Of a DNA stretch of 46,554 nt, positions 31,621-41,133 are shown in pieces. Position numbers and translations under genes: made by a program. Source of the stretch: an uncultured Chlorobiaceae bacterium (GTDB taxonomy: Bacteria; Bacteroidota; Chlorobiia; Chlorobiales; Chlorobiaceae); the NCBI GenBank assembly GCA_903928225.1, contig CAIYPU010000039.1:1-46554 (forward strand), read 5' to 3'. The notes under the pieces are model-generated. The model was not told where the DNA came from. It saw only the letters and a program-made list of their open reading frames with translations, and made no database searches. Every line of letters begins with the position of its first letter. The stretch's first letter is position 1.

Positions 31621-34600
31621 TTATAACTGCGCCAGATGTGCGCCTTCTATTCGGGTTTCAAGGTCCTCATAGATGTCCTGGAGCTTCTCGATAACGTCCC
31701 GGTCCGCTTCCCAGAATCCCCGGGAGTTTGCTTCAAGGAGCCTGCCTGCCATCGACATGGTGGCATGCGGGTTGAGAGACGTCAGGCGTTCGAGCATCGC
31801 GCTGTCCTGCAGGAATGTTGCGTTGAACTGGTCGTATGTCCATTTATTCACCGCAGAAGCAGTCGCACTCCATCCGTAGGTGTTGCCCAGATGGGCTTCG
31901 ATTTCCCTGACCCCCTCGTACCCGTGTTCGAGCATGGACTCATACCATTTCGGATTGAGCATTTTGGTGCGAGCCTCGAGCGATACCATTTTTTCAAGCG
32001 AACAGATCCGCTGTTTTTTGCCGGTGCCGTCGATATCGCCGACCATCACTTTCGGTTTTGCCCTGCTCAGGTGCTCCACGGTCTTTGAAACGCCCCCAAG
32101 ATACTCATAATAATGATCAATATCAGAAATACCGAGTTCATAACTGTCGATATTCTGGAAGGTGAGGGTGACATGCTTGAGCGCGGAGCGCATTGACTCG
32201 GGGCACTCCTCCCACTGACCTTCCGGCGTGACGGCGAAACTCTTGCGGTTGATGAATGCGTCGGCAAGCTGGCTTTCCTCCTCCCAGGAACTGCTTTCGA
32301 TCAGGTGGTTCACATTGGCACCATAGCTTCCGGGGGCATTTGAATAGACCCTGTTGGATGCCTCGTCGAAGGTGCAGTTCCGTTCTTCCATTTCTTCCAG
32401 GACATGCTTTCGCAGATAGTTCATCTCCGGGGGTTCGTCCGCAGCTGCGGCAAGCCGGGCAGCCCTGTCGAGGAGGCGTACCTGCAGGGTGAGAAGGTCC
32501 CTGAAGATACCGCTGACGGTCATAACGACATCGATGCGGGGTCGCCCGAGCTCTTCGAGCGGAACCAGCTCGACGTCGGCGATTTTACCAAGCTCGTCGG
32601 TTTTCGCCCTGACACCAATCAATGCGAGGGCCTGGGCTATCCCTTCGCCGTCACTTTTCAGGTTATCCGTACCCCAGAGCACGAGGGCTATCGATTCGGG
32701 CAGTTCCCCGCTTTCCCCGCGGTACTGCTCGAGAAGCTGTTCGGCCGAAGTTTTCCCGGCCTTCTCTGCGTGGGACGAAGGAATGGTGTACGGATCGAGG
32801 CTGTGGATGTTCCTTCCGGTCGGCACGATTTCAGGGTTGCGGACGAGATCGTTGCCGGGTGACGGAGGAATATACCTGCCGTCGAGCGCACGCAGGAGCG
32901 CCTTGAGCTCATGGTTTTCAACAAGGTTGAGGAGGACCGTGTTCAGGAAATGCCAGAAGCGTTCCATGTCGTGCTGCCGGATACCGGCCTCGCGGTGGAG
33001 ATAGTCGCCGGCTTCCGATATCCGGACGGGCAGGCTCCCTTCGAACAGGCGTGACACCGGTATCGATGGCTTCTTTTCATGGGGCATGGTGCCGATGAAC
33101 CGTTGCACCGCTTCCCGGCTGATGGAGGATATCCTCTTCCATTGCTGCTGCATTTCCATGTCGGTATCCATCGAATCGAGGATCCGGTTGTAGTCGTAAC
33201 GAAGGCCCCTGGCAATAAGCTCGGGAAGGGTTTTACCGTCGAGTTCCTGCCGGCTGTGGGCGGCAAGGAGCGCGAGGTGGTCCGTGAGGCTGCCAGGCGC
33301 CGGAGCCTGGCCCATGATGTGGAGGCCGAGCGGGATCATCCGCTCTTCGACGATGTAGAGCTCGTTCTGCAGTTTCGCGAGGAACCGTTCTTCGGGTTCT
33401 TCCTGCAGACCCTTGTCGAGTTCGAGGGACGAAGCGAGCTCCCTGAGCTCCTGGAGAAGCTCCTCCGAAGGGGAATTCAGGTAAGCCGAGATCATCTCTT
33501 TCAGTTTCCCGAGCCCCTTGTAAAGCCCGGCATGCTCGAGAGGTGGCGAAAGGTAGCTGACGATTGTCGCGAAACCGCGCCGTTTGGCTATCGAACCTTC
33601 GCTGGGGTTGTTGACGCAGTAGCAGTAGAAGTTCGGCAGGCTGCCGATCAGTTTTTTCGGCCAGCATGCGTTCGACAGGCCGACCTGTTTGCCCGGCATG
33701 AACTCGAGCGCGCCATGGGTACCGAAATGTACGACGGCATCGGCGTTGAAGCATTTCTCGATCCAGGTGTAGAAAGCCGCGAACGCATGGTTTGGCGCGG
33801 CATCCCTTGCCATGAGCAGGCGCATCGGATCACGTTCGTAACCGAAACTGGGCTGCTGTCCGATGAAAATGTTTCCCAGGGAACAGCCGAGGATGTGGAA
33901 CCGTTTGCGGTCGGTGAGGATATCGCCGGGAGCGTCTCCCCAGAACGGTTCGATACCGGTATAGTCAGGGAAGAGTTTCCTGTACTCCTCGACCGACAGG
34001 TTGGCCTCGACGTTGCCGTCGGTACCGTAAACCAGGCGGTTGCCATCAAGCAGCAGCGATCTGAGCTTTTCGGCATTTTCAGGGACCTCTGTCCGGTAGC
34101 CGGCGGTTTTCAGCTCGACGAGCAGGCGGTGCAGGCTTTCAAAAACGTCGAGGAACGCCGCGGTCCCGGCATTGCCGAGATTGGGCGGGAAATTGAAAAG
34201 CACGATGGCGATTTTCCGGTCGGAAGAGGATGTTTCCTGCATCCGTAAGAACCGGCGCACCCGCGCGGTAACAGCCGCGAGTTCCCGTTCCAGCGCCACG
34301 GTCCGTTCCGTTCCCGCTTCGGTACCAGCAAAGACGAGCGGTTCTATCGAGCCGTCAAGCTCCGGAATGGCGACACTGAACGCGGTCTGCATCGGGGTAA
34401 GCCCGAGGGAGCTTTCACGCCATTGCTCGACAGGCTGGAACGAGAGCGGAATGAGGTTGAAGCAGGGTATGTCGAGTTTTTTCAGCGCGGCGACCGCTTC
34501 AGGTGCCTTGTTTTCGGCCGGTCCGCCGACCAGCGAAAAACCTGTGGCGTTCAGGAGCAGGCGCGGCTTGATTGAAGAGGGGTTTTCCCTGTTCAGGAAC

Positions 34601-35460
34601 TGGTCGAGCGCAGGGCGAAAGTCGAGGCCTCCGCTGTAAACGATGCAACTGTGGATACCGGACGATTCGAGGGAGCGGACCAGGGAATCCAGGTGGGCCG
34701 TGTTCCGGCTCAGCACCGTCGAACGCATGGCAAGGATGGCAACCGGATTGCCTTTGACTGCCGGCCTGTTTTTTCTGTGCCACTCGAGGTAACGGCCGGA
34801 GGTGAGGATCGGCTCCGGAGCGTCCGGATGGCATATGGCGGTATCCGGGTAGAAGACCGGGTCTGCCTGGGGAAGCTTGCCTTTCCATCCGGGGATGTAC
34901 CGTTCAACAAGGAGGCACAGGAACCGTTCCAGGTTGTCCTGTGATCCGTTGAGCCAGAACTGGTGGGCGGCGATGAAGACATAGATATCGCGAGCCCTGC
35001 CGGGCAGATGTTTCATGAGCTTGCTCACGTTGCGTACCAGTGCCAGTTGTCGTGTGTTTTCCTGGGCGCTGTGTTTCGGCTTGAGCTTCGCGGTCCATTG
35101 TTTGAATATCCCGGAAGCTTTTGTCTCTTCTTTTTCCGGTTTGTGGAGCGAAAATTTTCCAAGCCGCGTCTGGTTGACCAGTACCGGATTGCTCGTGATC
35201 ATGCAGACCGGACAGGTGAGCGGTTCGAGCAGTTTCAGGAGAGGGCGGACGACGTCTTCGCTGAAAAGCATCGACCCGAAAACGAAGTCGGCATCGGGAA
35301 GTGTTTGCGCGAGTGTTTCCCAGAGCCTGGCGCTGTTGTTGAGGCCGAGACTGAAAACAGAGACCGTAAGCCCTGTGCCGAATTTTCTGTTGAGCTCACC
35401 TGCGGCGGTTTTCAGCACGCTGTTGTTGGTGGCTTCCATGGTAAGAAAAACGAAATGCAT
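31621..35460 (-). CDS. bchH: Magnesium chelatase subunit H (BchH type)
   Basis: This large porphyrin-binding catalytic subunit of magnesium chelatase works with BchI and BchD (not in this window) to insert Mg2+ into protoporphyrin IX. Its 1279 residues are full length for the CobN/BchH family. The hallmark block [20 protein letters not shown] is central, followed by [13 protein letters not shown] and, near the C-terminus, [28 protein letters not shown] in two adjoining pieces. Green sulfur bacteria carry paralogues BchS and BchT. Position upstream of bchM and bchE supports BchH proper. A palindrome lies about 105 bases upstream. Confidence 0.94.
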   Translation of the reverse strand: MHFVFLTMEATNNSVLKTAAGELNRKFGTGLTVSVFSLGLNNSARLWETLAQTLPDADFVFGSMLFSEDVVRPLLKLLEPLTCPVCMITSNPVLVNQTRLGKFSLHKPEKEETKASGIFKQWTAKLKPKHSAQENTRQLALVRNVSKLMKHLPGRARDIYVFIAAHQFWLNGSQDNLERFLCLLVERYIPGWKGKLPQADPVFYPDTAICHPDAPEPILTSGRYLEWHRKNRPAVKGNPVAILAMRSTVLSRNTAHLDSLVRSLESSGIHSCIVYSGGLDFRPALDQFLNRENPSSIKPRLLLNATGFSLVGGPAENKAPEAVAALKKLDIPCFNLIPLSFQPVEQWRESSLGLTPMQTAFSVAIPELDGSIEPLVFAGTEAGTERTVALERELAAVTARVRRFLRMQETSSSDRKIAIVLFNFPPNLGNAGTAAFLDVFESLHRLLVELKTAGYRTEVPENAEKLRSLLLDGNRLVYGTDGNVEANLSVEEYRKLFPDYTGIEPFWGDAPGDILTDRKRFHILGCSLGNIFIGQQPSFGYERDPMRLLMARDAAPNHAFAAFYTWIEKCFNADAVVHFGTHGALEFMPGKQVGLSNACWPKKLIGSLPNFYCYCVNNPSEGSIAKRRGFATIVSYLSPPLEHAGLYKGLGKLKEMISAYLNSPSEELLQELRELASSLELDKGLQEEPEERFLAKLQNELYIVEERMIPLGLHIMGQAPAPGSLTDHLALLAAHSRQELDGKTLPELIARGLRYDYNRILDSMDTDMEMQQQWKRISSISREAVQRFIGTMPHEKKPSIPVSRLFEGSLPVRISEAGDYLHREAGIRQHDMERFWHFLNTVLLNLVENHELKALLRALDGRYIPPSPGNDLVRNPEIVPTGRNIHSLDPYTIPSSHAEKAGKTSAEQLLEQYRGESGELPESIALVLWGTDNLKSDGEGIAQALALIGVRAKTDELGKIADVELVPLEELGRPRIDVVMTVSGIFRDLLTLQVRLLDRAARLAAAADEPPEMNYLRKHVLEEMEERNCTFDEASNRVYSNAPGSYGANVNHLIESSSWEEESQLADAFINRKSFAVTPEGQWEECPESMRSALKHVTLTFQNIDSYELGISDIDHYYEYLGGVSKTVEHLSRAKPKVMVGDIDGTGKKQRICSLEKMVSLEARTKMLNPKWYESMLEHGYEGVREIEAHLGNTYGWSATASAVNKWTYDQFNATFLQDSAMLERLTSLNPHATMSMAGRLLEANSRGFWEADRDVIEKLQDIYEDLETRIEGAHLAQL

Positions 35461-35565
35461 AATCCCTGCCTGTAAAGAAAAATGTTGATGTTCCCGCTTG
35501 TCGCCTGTACGTTTGTTGCCGGAAAGGTTTGAACGGACAGTAAAAAAAACTTGACCGTTTCTGGT

Positions 35566-35581
35566 TTATTTCCGGAAATAA
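35566..35581. promoter_or_regulatory. Perfect 16-bp palindrome upstream of bchH
   Basis: TTATTTCCGGAAATAA is fully self-complementary and lies in the 127 bases between the small upstream reading frame and bchH. Its dyad symmetry fits a dimeric repressor or activator site for the bch operon. No regulator is identified. Confidence 0.4.
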
Positions 35582-35587
35582 CAGGGT

Positions 35588-36058
35588 TTAGATCAGCAGG
35601 ACAGGGTTCTGCTGCAGCAGGTTGGCTGGCTGTAATCGTGCCGGGGAAAAAAGGTAATGGCAGGCTTTATCGGAAAAAGGGGTGTAACGGGGAACGGTTG
35701 GGTGAAACTGATGAATGGCGACAGGGACGGCAGGGTTGTTTTGTGATATCCGGCAAGCGGGATTGTCCCTGTGCTGCAGGGAAAGATAACTTCTCAGGCG
35801 GACAAGGGTGCCGTTAAAAGTCAGTTCAGAGCCTGACAGCTCGCAACGGGCGACGATGTTGCCTGATTGGCACTTTTCCTTTGATCTGGAGTTCTGGGAC
35901 GTTGTCTTGAAAAAAACATTGATGCCGACAACGGAAATCACGAAGAAAAGGAGAATCTCAAAGGCTCGCCAGATTCTGCACGCTATGTTGCATCTGCTTT
36001 TAACCATCAACATATGTTTCATCCAATATAGCAAAAGGCCCCGGAAAAAAGAAACCAT
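35588..36058 (-). CDS. Hypothetical small membrane-anchored protein between kdsD and bchH
   Basis: This is an uncertain gene of up to 156 residues; later starts at Met14 or Met17 are possible. It has one hydrophobic segment at about 35-51 (ILLFFVISVVGINVFF) followed by a Cys- and Pro-containing tail with no recognisable domain. Codons end mostly in C, G or T, as in neighbouring genes, and the frame is the longest in the 630-base gap on either strand. It begins 33 bases after kdsD and ends 127 bases before bchH on the same strand, so it could be an operon member. The tail (from about residue 115) is low in family-like features and could be non-coding. Confidence 0.38.
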   Translation of the reverse strand: MVSFFRGLLLYWMKHMLMVKSRCNIACRIWRAFEILLFFVISVVGINVFFKTTSQNSRSKEKCQSGNIVARCELSGSELTFNGTLVRLRSYLSLQHRDNPACRISQNNPAVPVAIHQFHPTVPRYTPFSDKACHYLFSPARLQPANLLQQNPVLLI

Positions 36059-36090
36059 ACGGATGCACTGCCATTGGTGTTGGCGGTGTT

Positions 36091-37071
36091 TCAGATTCCG
36101 AGCGTTATCAGATCGTGGATGTGCACGATACCTACGGGCCGCAGCTCGGCGTCGCAGACCATGAGCTGGGTGATCCTGAATGTTTCAAGTATGTCGAGGC
36201 ACTCTTTTGCCATCGTTCCGGTTGTGACGGTTTTCGGGTTTACGGTCATGACTTCCCCCGCTTTCAGTTTGAGGAAATCACAGCCTTTCTGCACCAGGCG
36301 GCGGAGGTCGCCGTCGGTGAAGATGCCGGTAAGCCGGCCATCACTGTCCGTAACGGCGCTTACACCGAAACGTTTCGAGGTCATTTCAATAATGAGCTCC
36401 GCAAGCGATGACGATTCCTTTACAAGTGGCAGGGCCTCGCCTTTTGCCATGATGTCCGAGGCCCTGACCGTGAGCCTCCGTCCGAGCGAGCCTTTGGGAT
36501 GGGTGAGCGCGAAATCCTTCCAGGTGAAATTCTTATGCTGCATCAGGGATATTGCCAGGGCATCGCCCATCGCGAGCATGGCAGTTGTCGATGTGGTCGG
36601 TGCGAGGTCATAGGGGCACGCTTCCTGTCCGATACCAGTGTCGAGGACGATATCCGCATTTTCGGCAAGGAAAGAGCGCCCGCTTCCGGTCATCGCGATA
36701 ATCCGGACGCCGATCTGCCTGAGTGCCGGAATGATGAAGTTCAGTTCTTCGGTTGTTCCGCTTTTTGAAAGGCAGATGACGATATCATCGGACGAAACGA
36801 TCCCGAGGTCGCCGTGTGCCGCATCAGCCGGGTGGAGGAATACGGCAGTAGTGCCGGTAGATGCCATGGTGGCGGCAATTTTCTGGGCGATGATGCCTGA
36901 TTTTCCCATGCCGGAAATGATGACTTTCCCTTCACAGGATGAAAGCATGACGACAGCGCGAGCAAAATCTTCATCCAGCCGTTCCGATATCAGCCGGACG
37001 GCATCAGACTCCTGCAGGAGAATTGCCTTTCCATTTTCCACAATATCGCGGCTGCCCGTCGGAGCGTTCAT
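36091..37071 (-). CDS. kdsD: Arabinose-5-phosphate isomerase KdsD (KpsF/GutQ family)
   Basis: This enzyme converts ribulose-5-phosphate to arabinose-5-phosphate, the precursor of Kdo in lipopolysaccharide. It has 326 residues, the family length. The SIS domain comes first (about 30-165: ISGMGKSG, FLHPADAAHGDLG, CLSKSGTTEE), then LTHPKGSLGRRL and two CBS domains to the C-terminus (AVTDSDGRLTGIFTDGDLRR and QLMVCDAELRPVGIVHIHDL). ATG 37071 gives this length. An upstream in-frame start at 37164 adds 31 residues without family match and runs into the divergent promoter region. Confidence 0.93.
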   Translation of the reverse strand: MNAPTGSRDIVENGKAILLQESDAVRLISERLDEDFARAVVMLSSCEGKVIISGMGKSGIIAQKIAATMASTGTTAVFLHPADAAHGDLGIVSSDDIVICLSKSGTTEELNFIIPALRQIGVRIIAMTGSGRSFLAENADIVLDTGIGQEACPYDLAPTTSTTAMLAMGDALAISLMQHKNFTWKDFALTHPKGSLGRRLTVRASDIMAKGEALPLVKESSSLAELIIEMTSKRFGVSAVTDSDGRLTGIFTDGDLRRLVQKGCDFLKLKAGEVMTVNPKTVTTGTMAKECLDILETFRITQLMVCDAELRPVGIVHIHDLITLGI

Positions 37072-37193
37072 GGTTTTGAAGCGAATAGGTGTTGCAATGG
37101 AGAAAAGTAGGGCCGATGTCCTTTTTTTTAAATGGTAATATCGGCTAAATTGAGGAATTACCATTTGCTTTCATAATTAATAATATCAAGGTT

Positions 37194-37541
37194 ATGAGCT
37201 GGGTTGTCCTTTTTGTCGTATCCATTCTGCTCTTTGTTTTTCTGGTTACCATCCTCAGGAAGTTTGTAGGGTACATGAAAAAAGAGCAGAACCTGGAAAT
37301 TGAGTCGCTCAAAGAGACGCTGATCGATCCGAACAATCCTGTCGGGTTGCGCGGCGAAGAACTTGAAAACATGAAACGCCAGCAGGAAGAGGCCCAGCGG
37401 CATCTGAAGGATGTGATTTCCAAAATACCTGTCATCCAGAAAGACGGAAGGTTCCAGCTCGACGAGGAAGAGCTCCGCAGACGCAAGGAAGCTCCCGCGA
37501 CCAACGGCATTGCAGGAAAAGTCAACAATGATAAACCGTAA
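37194..37541 (+). CDS. Hypothetical membrane-anchored coiled-coil protein
   Basis: This 115-residue protein of unknown function has an N-terminal hydrophobic helix (about 3-21), followed by a charged, heptad-rich region (about 25-75: [15 protein letters not shown] ... [17 protein letters not shown]) and a Lys/Glu-rich tail. It looks like a membrane-tethered coiled coil with a cytoplasmic body. It is divergent from kdsD and 20 bases upstream of the flippase gene, so the two probably form an operon. Confidence 0.7.
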   Translation: MSWVVLFVVSILLFVFLVTILRKFVGYMKKEQNLEIESLKETLIDPNNPVGLRGEELENMKRQQEEAQRHLKDVISKIPVIQKDGRFQLDEEELRRRKEAPATNGIAGKVNNDKP

Positions 37542-37561
37542 CGAAGGGCGTTTATTTCTGC

Positions 37562-39079
37562 ATGTTCTCAAAGTTAAAGCTTCTTTTCAAAGATACCGTC
37601 ATCTACGGTACAAGCACCATTCTTGCCCGCAGCCTCAATTACCTGCTGGTCCCCCTCTATGCAAACAAGCTCAGCACCTTCGATAACGGCATACAGACCA
37701 TCATCTACGCGAACATCGCCCTGGCCAATGTCGTTTTTTCCTATGGCCTCGAGACCTCTTACCTCAAGGTGGCATCCGATTCGTCTGATGGGGAAAGTGA
37801 TGAATCCAGGCTTTTTTCGACGGCTTTCCTGACCCTTCTTCTGACTTCGACGTTTTTTTCACTCGCTATCGTTTTTTTTGCTCCGTTCATTGCCGGTCTG
37901 TTAGAGCTGACATCTGAAGAAGCCCAGTTCATAAGGTATGCGGCGCTTATTCTCTGGCTGGATACCATGCTGGTTATCCCGTTTGCAGAACTTCGCCTGA
38001 AAAGAAAGGCGGTCCATTTCGCCATTGCCAGAGTTGCAGGGGTTATTGCCGTCGTCATCAGCTCAATCATACTGATCGTGCCCTTGCATGCCGGCCTTCA
38101 CGGCGTCTTTATCGGTCAGGCGATCGGTTCGCTGGCAAGCCTTGTTCTCGTTATTCCGGTTTTCAGCAAGTTCCGGCTCTTTTTTTCTTCCGTCAAACTT
38201 CGCGAAATGATGCACATAGGACTTCCCTACGTGCCTACAGGCATTGCGGGGCTGCTCATCCATCTGATCGACCGCAATATCCTGATCCGCATCCAGCCTT
38301 CGGAGATCACGAGAATTTACGGTCAGGGTTTCCAGGCGTCGGATATCGTCGGTATTTACGGAAGGATTGCCGCTTTCGGGGTTATCCTGCAGCTTTTCAT
38401 CCAGGTGTTCCGTTTCGCATGGCAGCCGTTTTTCCTGCAGCATGCGAAAGATCCCGATGCACCGAGGCTCTTCAGGCATGTGATGAATATTTCCTCACTG
38501 TTTGTCATGTTCCTTGCGCTTGCGGCAACCTATTTCGTCCCGGATATCGTCCGTTTCCACTACGCCGGTAAATTCTACCTCCTCCCCCCACGTTACTGGA
38601 TCGGGCTGAGCTTTCTGCCCTGGATTTTCCTGAGCTATGTATTCGATATGGTTTCGACCAATCTTTCCGCAGGTATTCTCATAACAGGCAATACCCGCTG
38701 TCTTCCCGTCGTCACTTTTGCCGGTGCTGCCGTCACGGCTTTCAGCTGCTGGTTTCTGATCCCTCTTTCGGGGATGGACGGCGCCGCCGTCGCCATTGTG
38801 GCCGGAACCCTCGTCATGTGCCTTGTCATGGCATGGTATTCCCTCAGGTTCTATCCCCAGAAGTATGACTGGGTGAAGTTATGCCTGCTGCTTGGTGCGG
38901 GGATAATCCTTGCCTGGACGGAGAACGGGCTTGAACCGGTATTGGGTTCCGGTCTTTCTGTTGCCTTGCTGAAAAGCTCGTTCCTTGCGCTCTATTTTCT
39001 GCTTTCGCTCCTGATGTTCCGGGACGAAGCGGGTATGGTTGCGCAGAAAGTGAGGAGCCGGTTAAGGCGCGACAGCTGA
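37562..39079 (+). CDS. Polysaccharide-biosynthesis flippase (Wzx/MVF-like)
   Basis: This 505-residue integral membrane protein has about 12-14 hydrophobic helices and an N-terminal region typical of the polysaccharide-synthase/Wzx branch of the MOP superfamily ([29 protein letters not shown]). Such proteins flip undecaprenyl-linked oligosaccharides across the inner membrane for O-antigen or exopolysaccharide. No glycosyltransferase cluster surrounds it, so the substrate is unknown. Its neighbour kdsD hints at lipopolysaccharide. A 19-bp-stem terminator follows. Confidence 0.85.
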   Translation: MFSKLKLLFKDTVIYGTSTILARSLNYLLVPLYANKLSTFDNGIQTIIYANIALANVVFSYGLETSYLKVASDSSDGESDESRLFSTAFLTLLLTSTFFSLAIVFFAPFIAGLLELTSEEAQFIRYAALILWLDTMLVIPFAELRLKRKAVHFAIARVAGVIAVVISSIILIVPLHAGLHGVFIGQAIGSLASLVLVIPVFSKFRLFFSSVKLREMMHIGLPYVPTGIAGLLIHLIDRNILIRIQPSEITRIYGQGFQASDIVGIYGRIAAFGVILQLFIQVFRFAWQPFFLQHAKDPDAPRLFRHVMNISSLFVMFLALAATYFVPDIVRFHYAGKFYLLPPRYWIGLSFLPWIFLSYVFDMVSTNLSAGILITGNTRCLPVVTFAGAAVTAFSCWFLIPLSGMDGAAVAIVAGTLVMCLVMAWYSLRFYPQKYDWVKLCLLLGAGIILAWTENGLEPVLGSGLSVALLKSSFLALYFLLSLLMFRDEAGMVAQKVRSRLRRDS

Positions 39080-39126
39080 TTTCAGGAAAAGTCTCCAGCC
39101 CGATGGTGGGCGGGCAATACAGAAAA

Positions 39127-39171
39127 ACGGAAAAAGGCTGCCGGTCACATTAACCGGCAGCCTTTTTCCGT
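39127..39171. terminator. Bidirectional terminator, 19-bp perfect stem
   Basis: Two 19-base perfectly complementary arms surround a 7-base loop. A GGCTGCCGGT core is flanked by A5 and T5. It lies between the convergent flippase and Spy-like genes. Confidence 0.94.
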
Positions 39172-39201
39172 TACGTTTCCCGGTCCACTTTTTGGGCTCG
39201 T

Positions 39202-39705
39202 TTACCTGAATGGAGAGAAGAAGTTCCAGCGCTCTCTCCTTGCCGGCGGGTTGTGCCGCGAAATATGCTCAAGGAAGGCTTTCAGAGAATCCCGCTGTGC
39301 GGGAGAGCAAAGTTGGGAGAGGTCGTGGAAATGATTGGCAAGCTCGCGTTCCATGATTGCCTGATGGCGTCCGATCTCCTGGGCGAGGGAAGCGATTTTC
39401 GCCGTATCGGGTTTGTCCTTGAACGATTCAGAGAGTATCTGTTTTTTTTCGTTGTCAATTGCTTCCATTTCCGGTCGTACTTTGTCGAAATGTTCCCTGC
39501 GCAGTTTCTGGAAACTTTCAGTTTGCGATTCAGTGAAGGCGACAGGTCCTGAAAAAGATATTTTCCGGCTGAACTGGCGCGTTACGGTGACATGTCCGCT
39601 TTTTTCCATGTTCTGCCACCAGAGCACGCCGAGAAGGGTGGCATTCAGTACTACAAGAAGAGCAAGGGCTATCGTTACGAATTTTTTGGAAGTCAGGAAG
39701 TTCAT
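39202..39705 (-). CDS. Spy/CpxP/CnrX-like periplasmic protein
   Basis: This 167-residue protein has an N-terminal signal-anchor (9-30: VTIALALLVVLNATLLGVLWW) and a helical periplasmic body. The body has the LTxxQ-like pattern FTESQTESFQKLRREH and a later CSPAQRDSLKAFLEH, as in the heavy-metal-sensor/Spy families. His residues cluster in the C-terminal half (HQAIMERELANHFHDL). In CnrX such a protein senses metal and releases a sigma factor; Spy is a chaperone. Last gene of a series that starts with the ECF sigma factor. Confidence 0.72.
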   Translation of the reverse strand: MNFLTSKKFVTIALALLVVLNATLLGVLWWQNMEKSGHVTVTRQFSRKISFSGPVAFTESQTESFQKLRREHFDKVRPEMEAIDNEKKQILSESFKDKPDTAKIASLAQEIGRHQAIMERELANHFHDLSQLCSPAQRDSLKAFLEHISRHNPPARRERWNFFSPFR

Positions 39706-39822
39706 GATATAACCGTTCCGTTTGCGCGGGACAATGCAGTATCGGGGAAGCCCGCGAAAATTCTGTTCTTTATTTCGTCAATTGGTTGAGGTTGTTCACT
39801 TTTTCAGATTGCAGTTTTCTGT

Positions 39823-40218
39823 TCACTGGTTCTGGTCGCCATTCGCTTCGCTGTCTGATGGGAAGGTTCCCGTCTGATCGTAATATGCGTAAGTGGACCT
39901 GGTATAGTCATAAGCCTGATTGTCCATCACTTCGCTGATGCCTTGCTTCACCTGGGTGTTGCTGTTGTGGTTGACGACGAGCAGGGCGGAAGCAAGGTTG
40001 ATGATGATAAGAATGGCCATGAATGCAAGCCTCAGGTCGAACCTGCTGTAACCCCACCCTGTATTGAAATTTCCTACTCCCCGGGCGGATTGCTGCTGCT
40101 CGATTCGCTGCATCAGCCTTACCCGGAAATGATGGGTGACTTCCAGTGGCTCGATATGGTCAAGCAGACCAAGGGTTTTCTCAATTTCTGCCTCAATGTT
40201 ATCGTGTCGCTTGTTCAT
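39823..40218 (-). CDS. Putative anti-sigma factor, single-pass membrane protein
   Basis: This 131-residue protein has a cytoplasmic N-terminal part of about 60 residues (charged, helical: NIEAEIEKTLGLLDHIEPLEV), one transmembrane helix at 64-82 (AFMAILIIINLASALLVV) and a short polar extracytoplasmic tail. Size, topology and position 67 bases after the ECF sigma gene are those of small anti-sigma factors. No ZAS zinc motif is visible, so the assignment rests on context. Confidence 0.6.
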   Translation of the reverse strand: MNKRHDNIEAEIEKTLGLLDHIEPLEVTHHFRVRLMQRIEQQQSARGVGNFNTGWGYSRFDLRLAFMAILIIINLASALLVVNHNSNTQVKQGISEVMDNQAYDYTRSTYAYYDQTGTFPSDSEANGDQNQ

Positions 40219-40285
40219 TTAGATGCTCCTGGTTTTTAACATTTGACGACAGGTTTTGAAAAAACTTTTGGTATTTCCTGAAAAA

Positions 40286-40828
40286 TCACTGGTTCGAATA
40301 ATATGCATGGAGTTTTTCGTGAAGATTTTTTTTTGCCCTGTGAACGAGAGATTCCACTGCCGATACCGATGTATTGAGAATATCCGCTATTTCCTGGTTG
40401 CTGTAACCGTCCTGCTTGCTGAGCAGGAAGGCTGTTTTCTGGCTGTCAGGGAGTGTATCCAGCGCATTCTGCAACATCCGGAATCGTTCCTTTTCAGCCA
40501 GGGCCTCGGCGGGTGTTTCATATGAGGGGGCTGCGATCTCTTCTGAAGGATCTTCAGCGCCGATAAGTCTTTTCAAGGAACCGAACCTTTTTTTCCTCTT
40601 CATGCGTCGCAGGTGATCGAGCGATTTGCTGACGGCGATCCTGTAAATCCAGGTCGAGAGTTTCGCTTCTTCCCTGAACTGGTCGAGGGAGCGATGCACT
40701 TCCATGAATACATCCTGGGCAAGGTCTTCCGCGTCTTCACGGTTGAAGACAAAACGGTAACAGGTATTGACCACCATTTCCTGATGCTCGAGAACAAGAT
40801 TCCTGAAAAATTCTTCCTTTGATGTCAT
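40286..40828 (-). CDS. ECF-type RNA polymerase sigma factor
   Basis: This 180-residue group-4 sigma-70 factor has region 2 at about 12-78 ([20 protein letters not shown], then [18 protein letters not shown]) for core and -10 binding. A variable linker follows. Region 4 spans about 118-172 ([20 protein letters not shown], then [27 protein letters not shown]), with its HTH for -35 binding. The start at 40828 removes 22 residues of upstream frame unlike the family. The first gene of a three-gene module, probably held inactive by the next gene's product. Its target promoters are not identifiable from this window. Confidence 0.92.
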   Translation of the reverse strand: MTSKEEFFRNLVLEHQEMVVNTCYRFVFNREDAEDLAQDVFMEVHRSLDQFREEAKLSTWIYRIAVSKSLDHLRRMKRKKRFGSLKRLIGAEDPSEEIAAPSYETPAEALAEKERFRMLQNALDTLPDSQKTAFLLSKQDGYSNQEIADILNTSVSAVESLVHRAKKNLHEKLHAYYSNQ

Positions 40829-41133
40829 ACCTGATTTAGCAATGCCCTTATTGCTGCCCGGAAAGGCACCAACATGATGTGCAGCTGAAGTCACGTTTTT
40901 TCTGTTCTGTTATTATGCGTTCGTCTTTTCGGTTCCTGACATTCGACAATCTTTCGTTTTCAATCCTGCTTCCGGCAAACACCGGACCTCTCCATAGCAT
41001 CGGTAAAGAAAAAAACATTTCGCGACATCCATACATGCCATCATGAGAGATAACGTCTATTCGACGACGGTTCTTTTCAAATCTTGCGCTTCTTTTTTTA
41101 AAAAAGGAATTTCAACCGTAATAACCGGCTCGT
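40829..41133. other. Non-coding gap between the sigma-factor and phosphohexomutase genes
   Basis: These 305 bases contain only short frames without family resemblance. The sole structure noted is an AT-rich near-palindrome around 41090-41111 (T7 followed by A6). The sigma-factor promoter should lie in the part nearest 40829, but no confident motif was seen. Confidence 0.6.

Noticed and set aside
33079-34248. 389-codon plus-strand frame inside bchH
   Set aside because: Antisense shadow of a high-GC conserved gene. bchH is intact and full length across the region.
40848-41036. 62-codon minus-strand frame upstream of the sigma factor
   Set aside because: No ribosome-binding site or family features, and the composition is unlike neighbouring genes.
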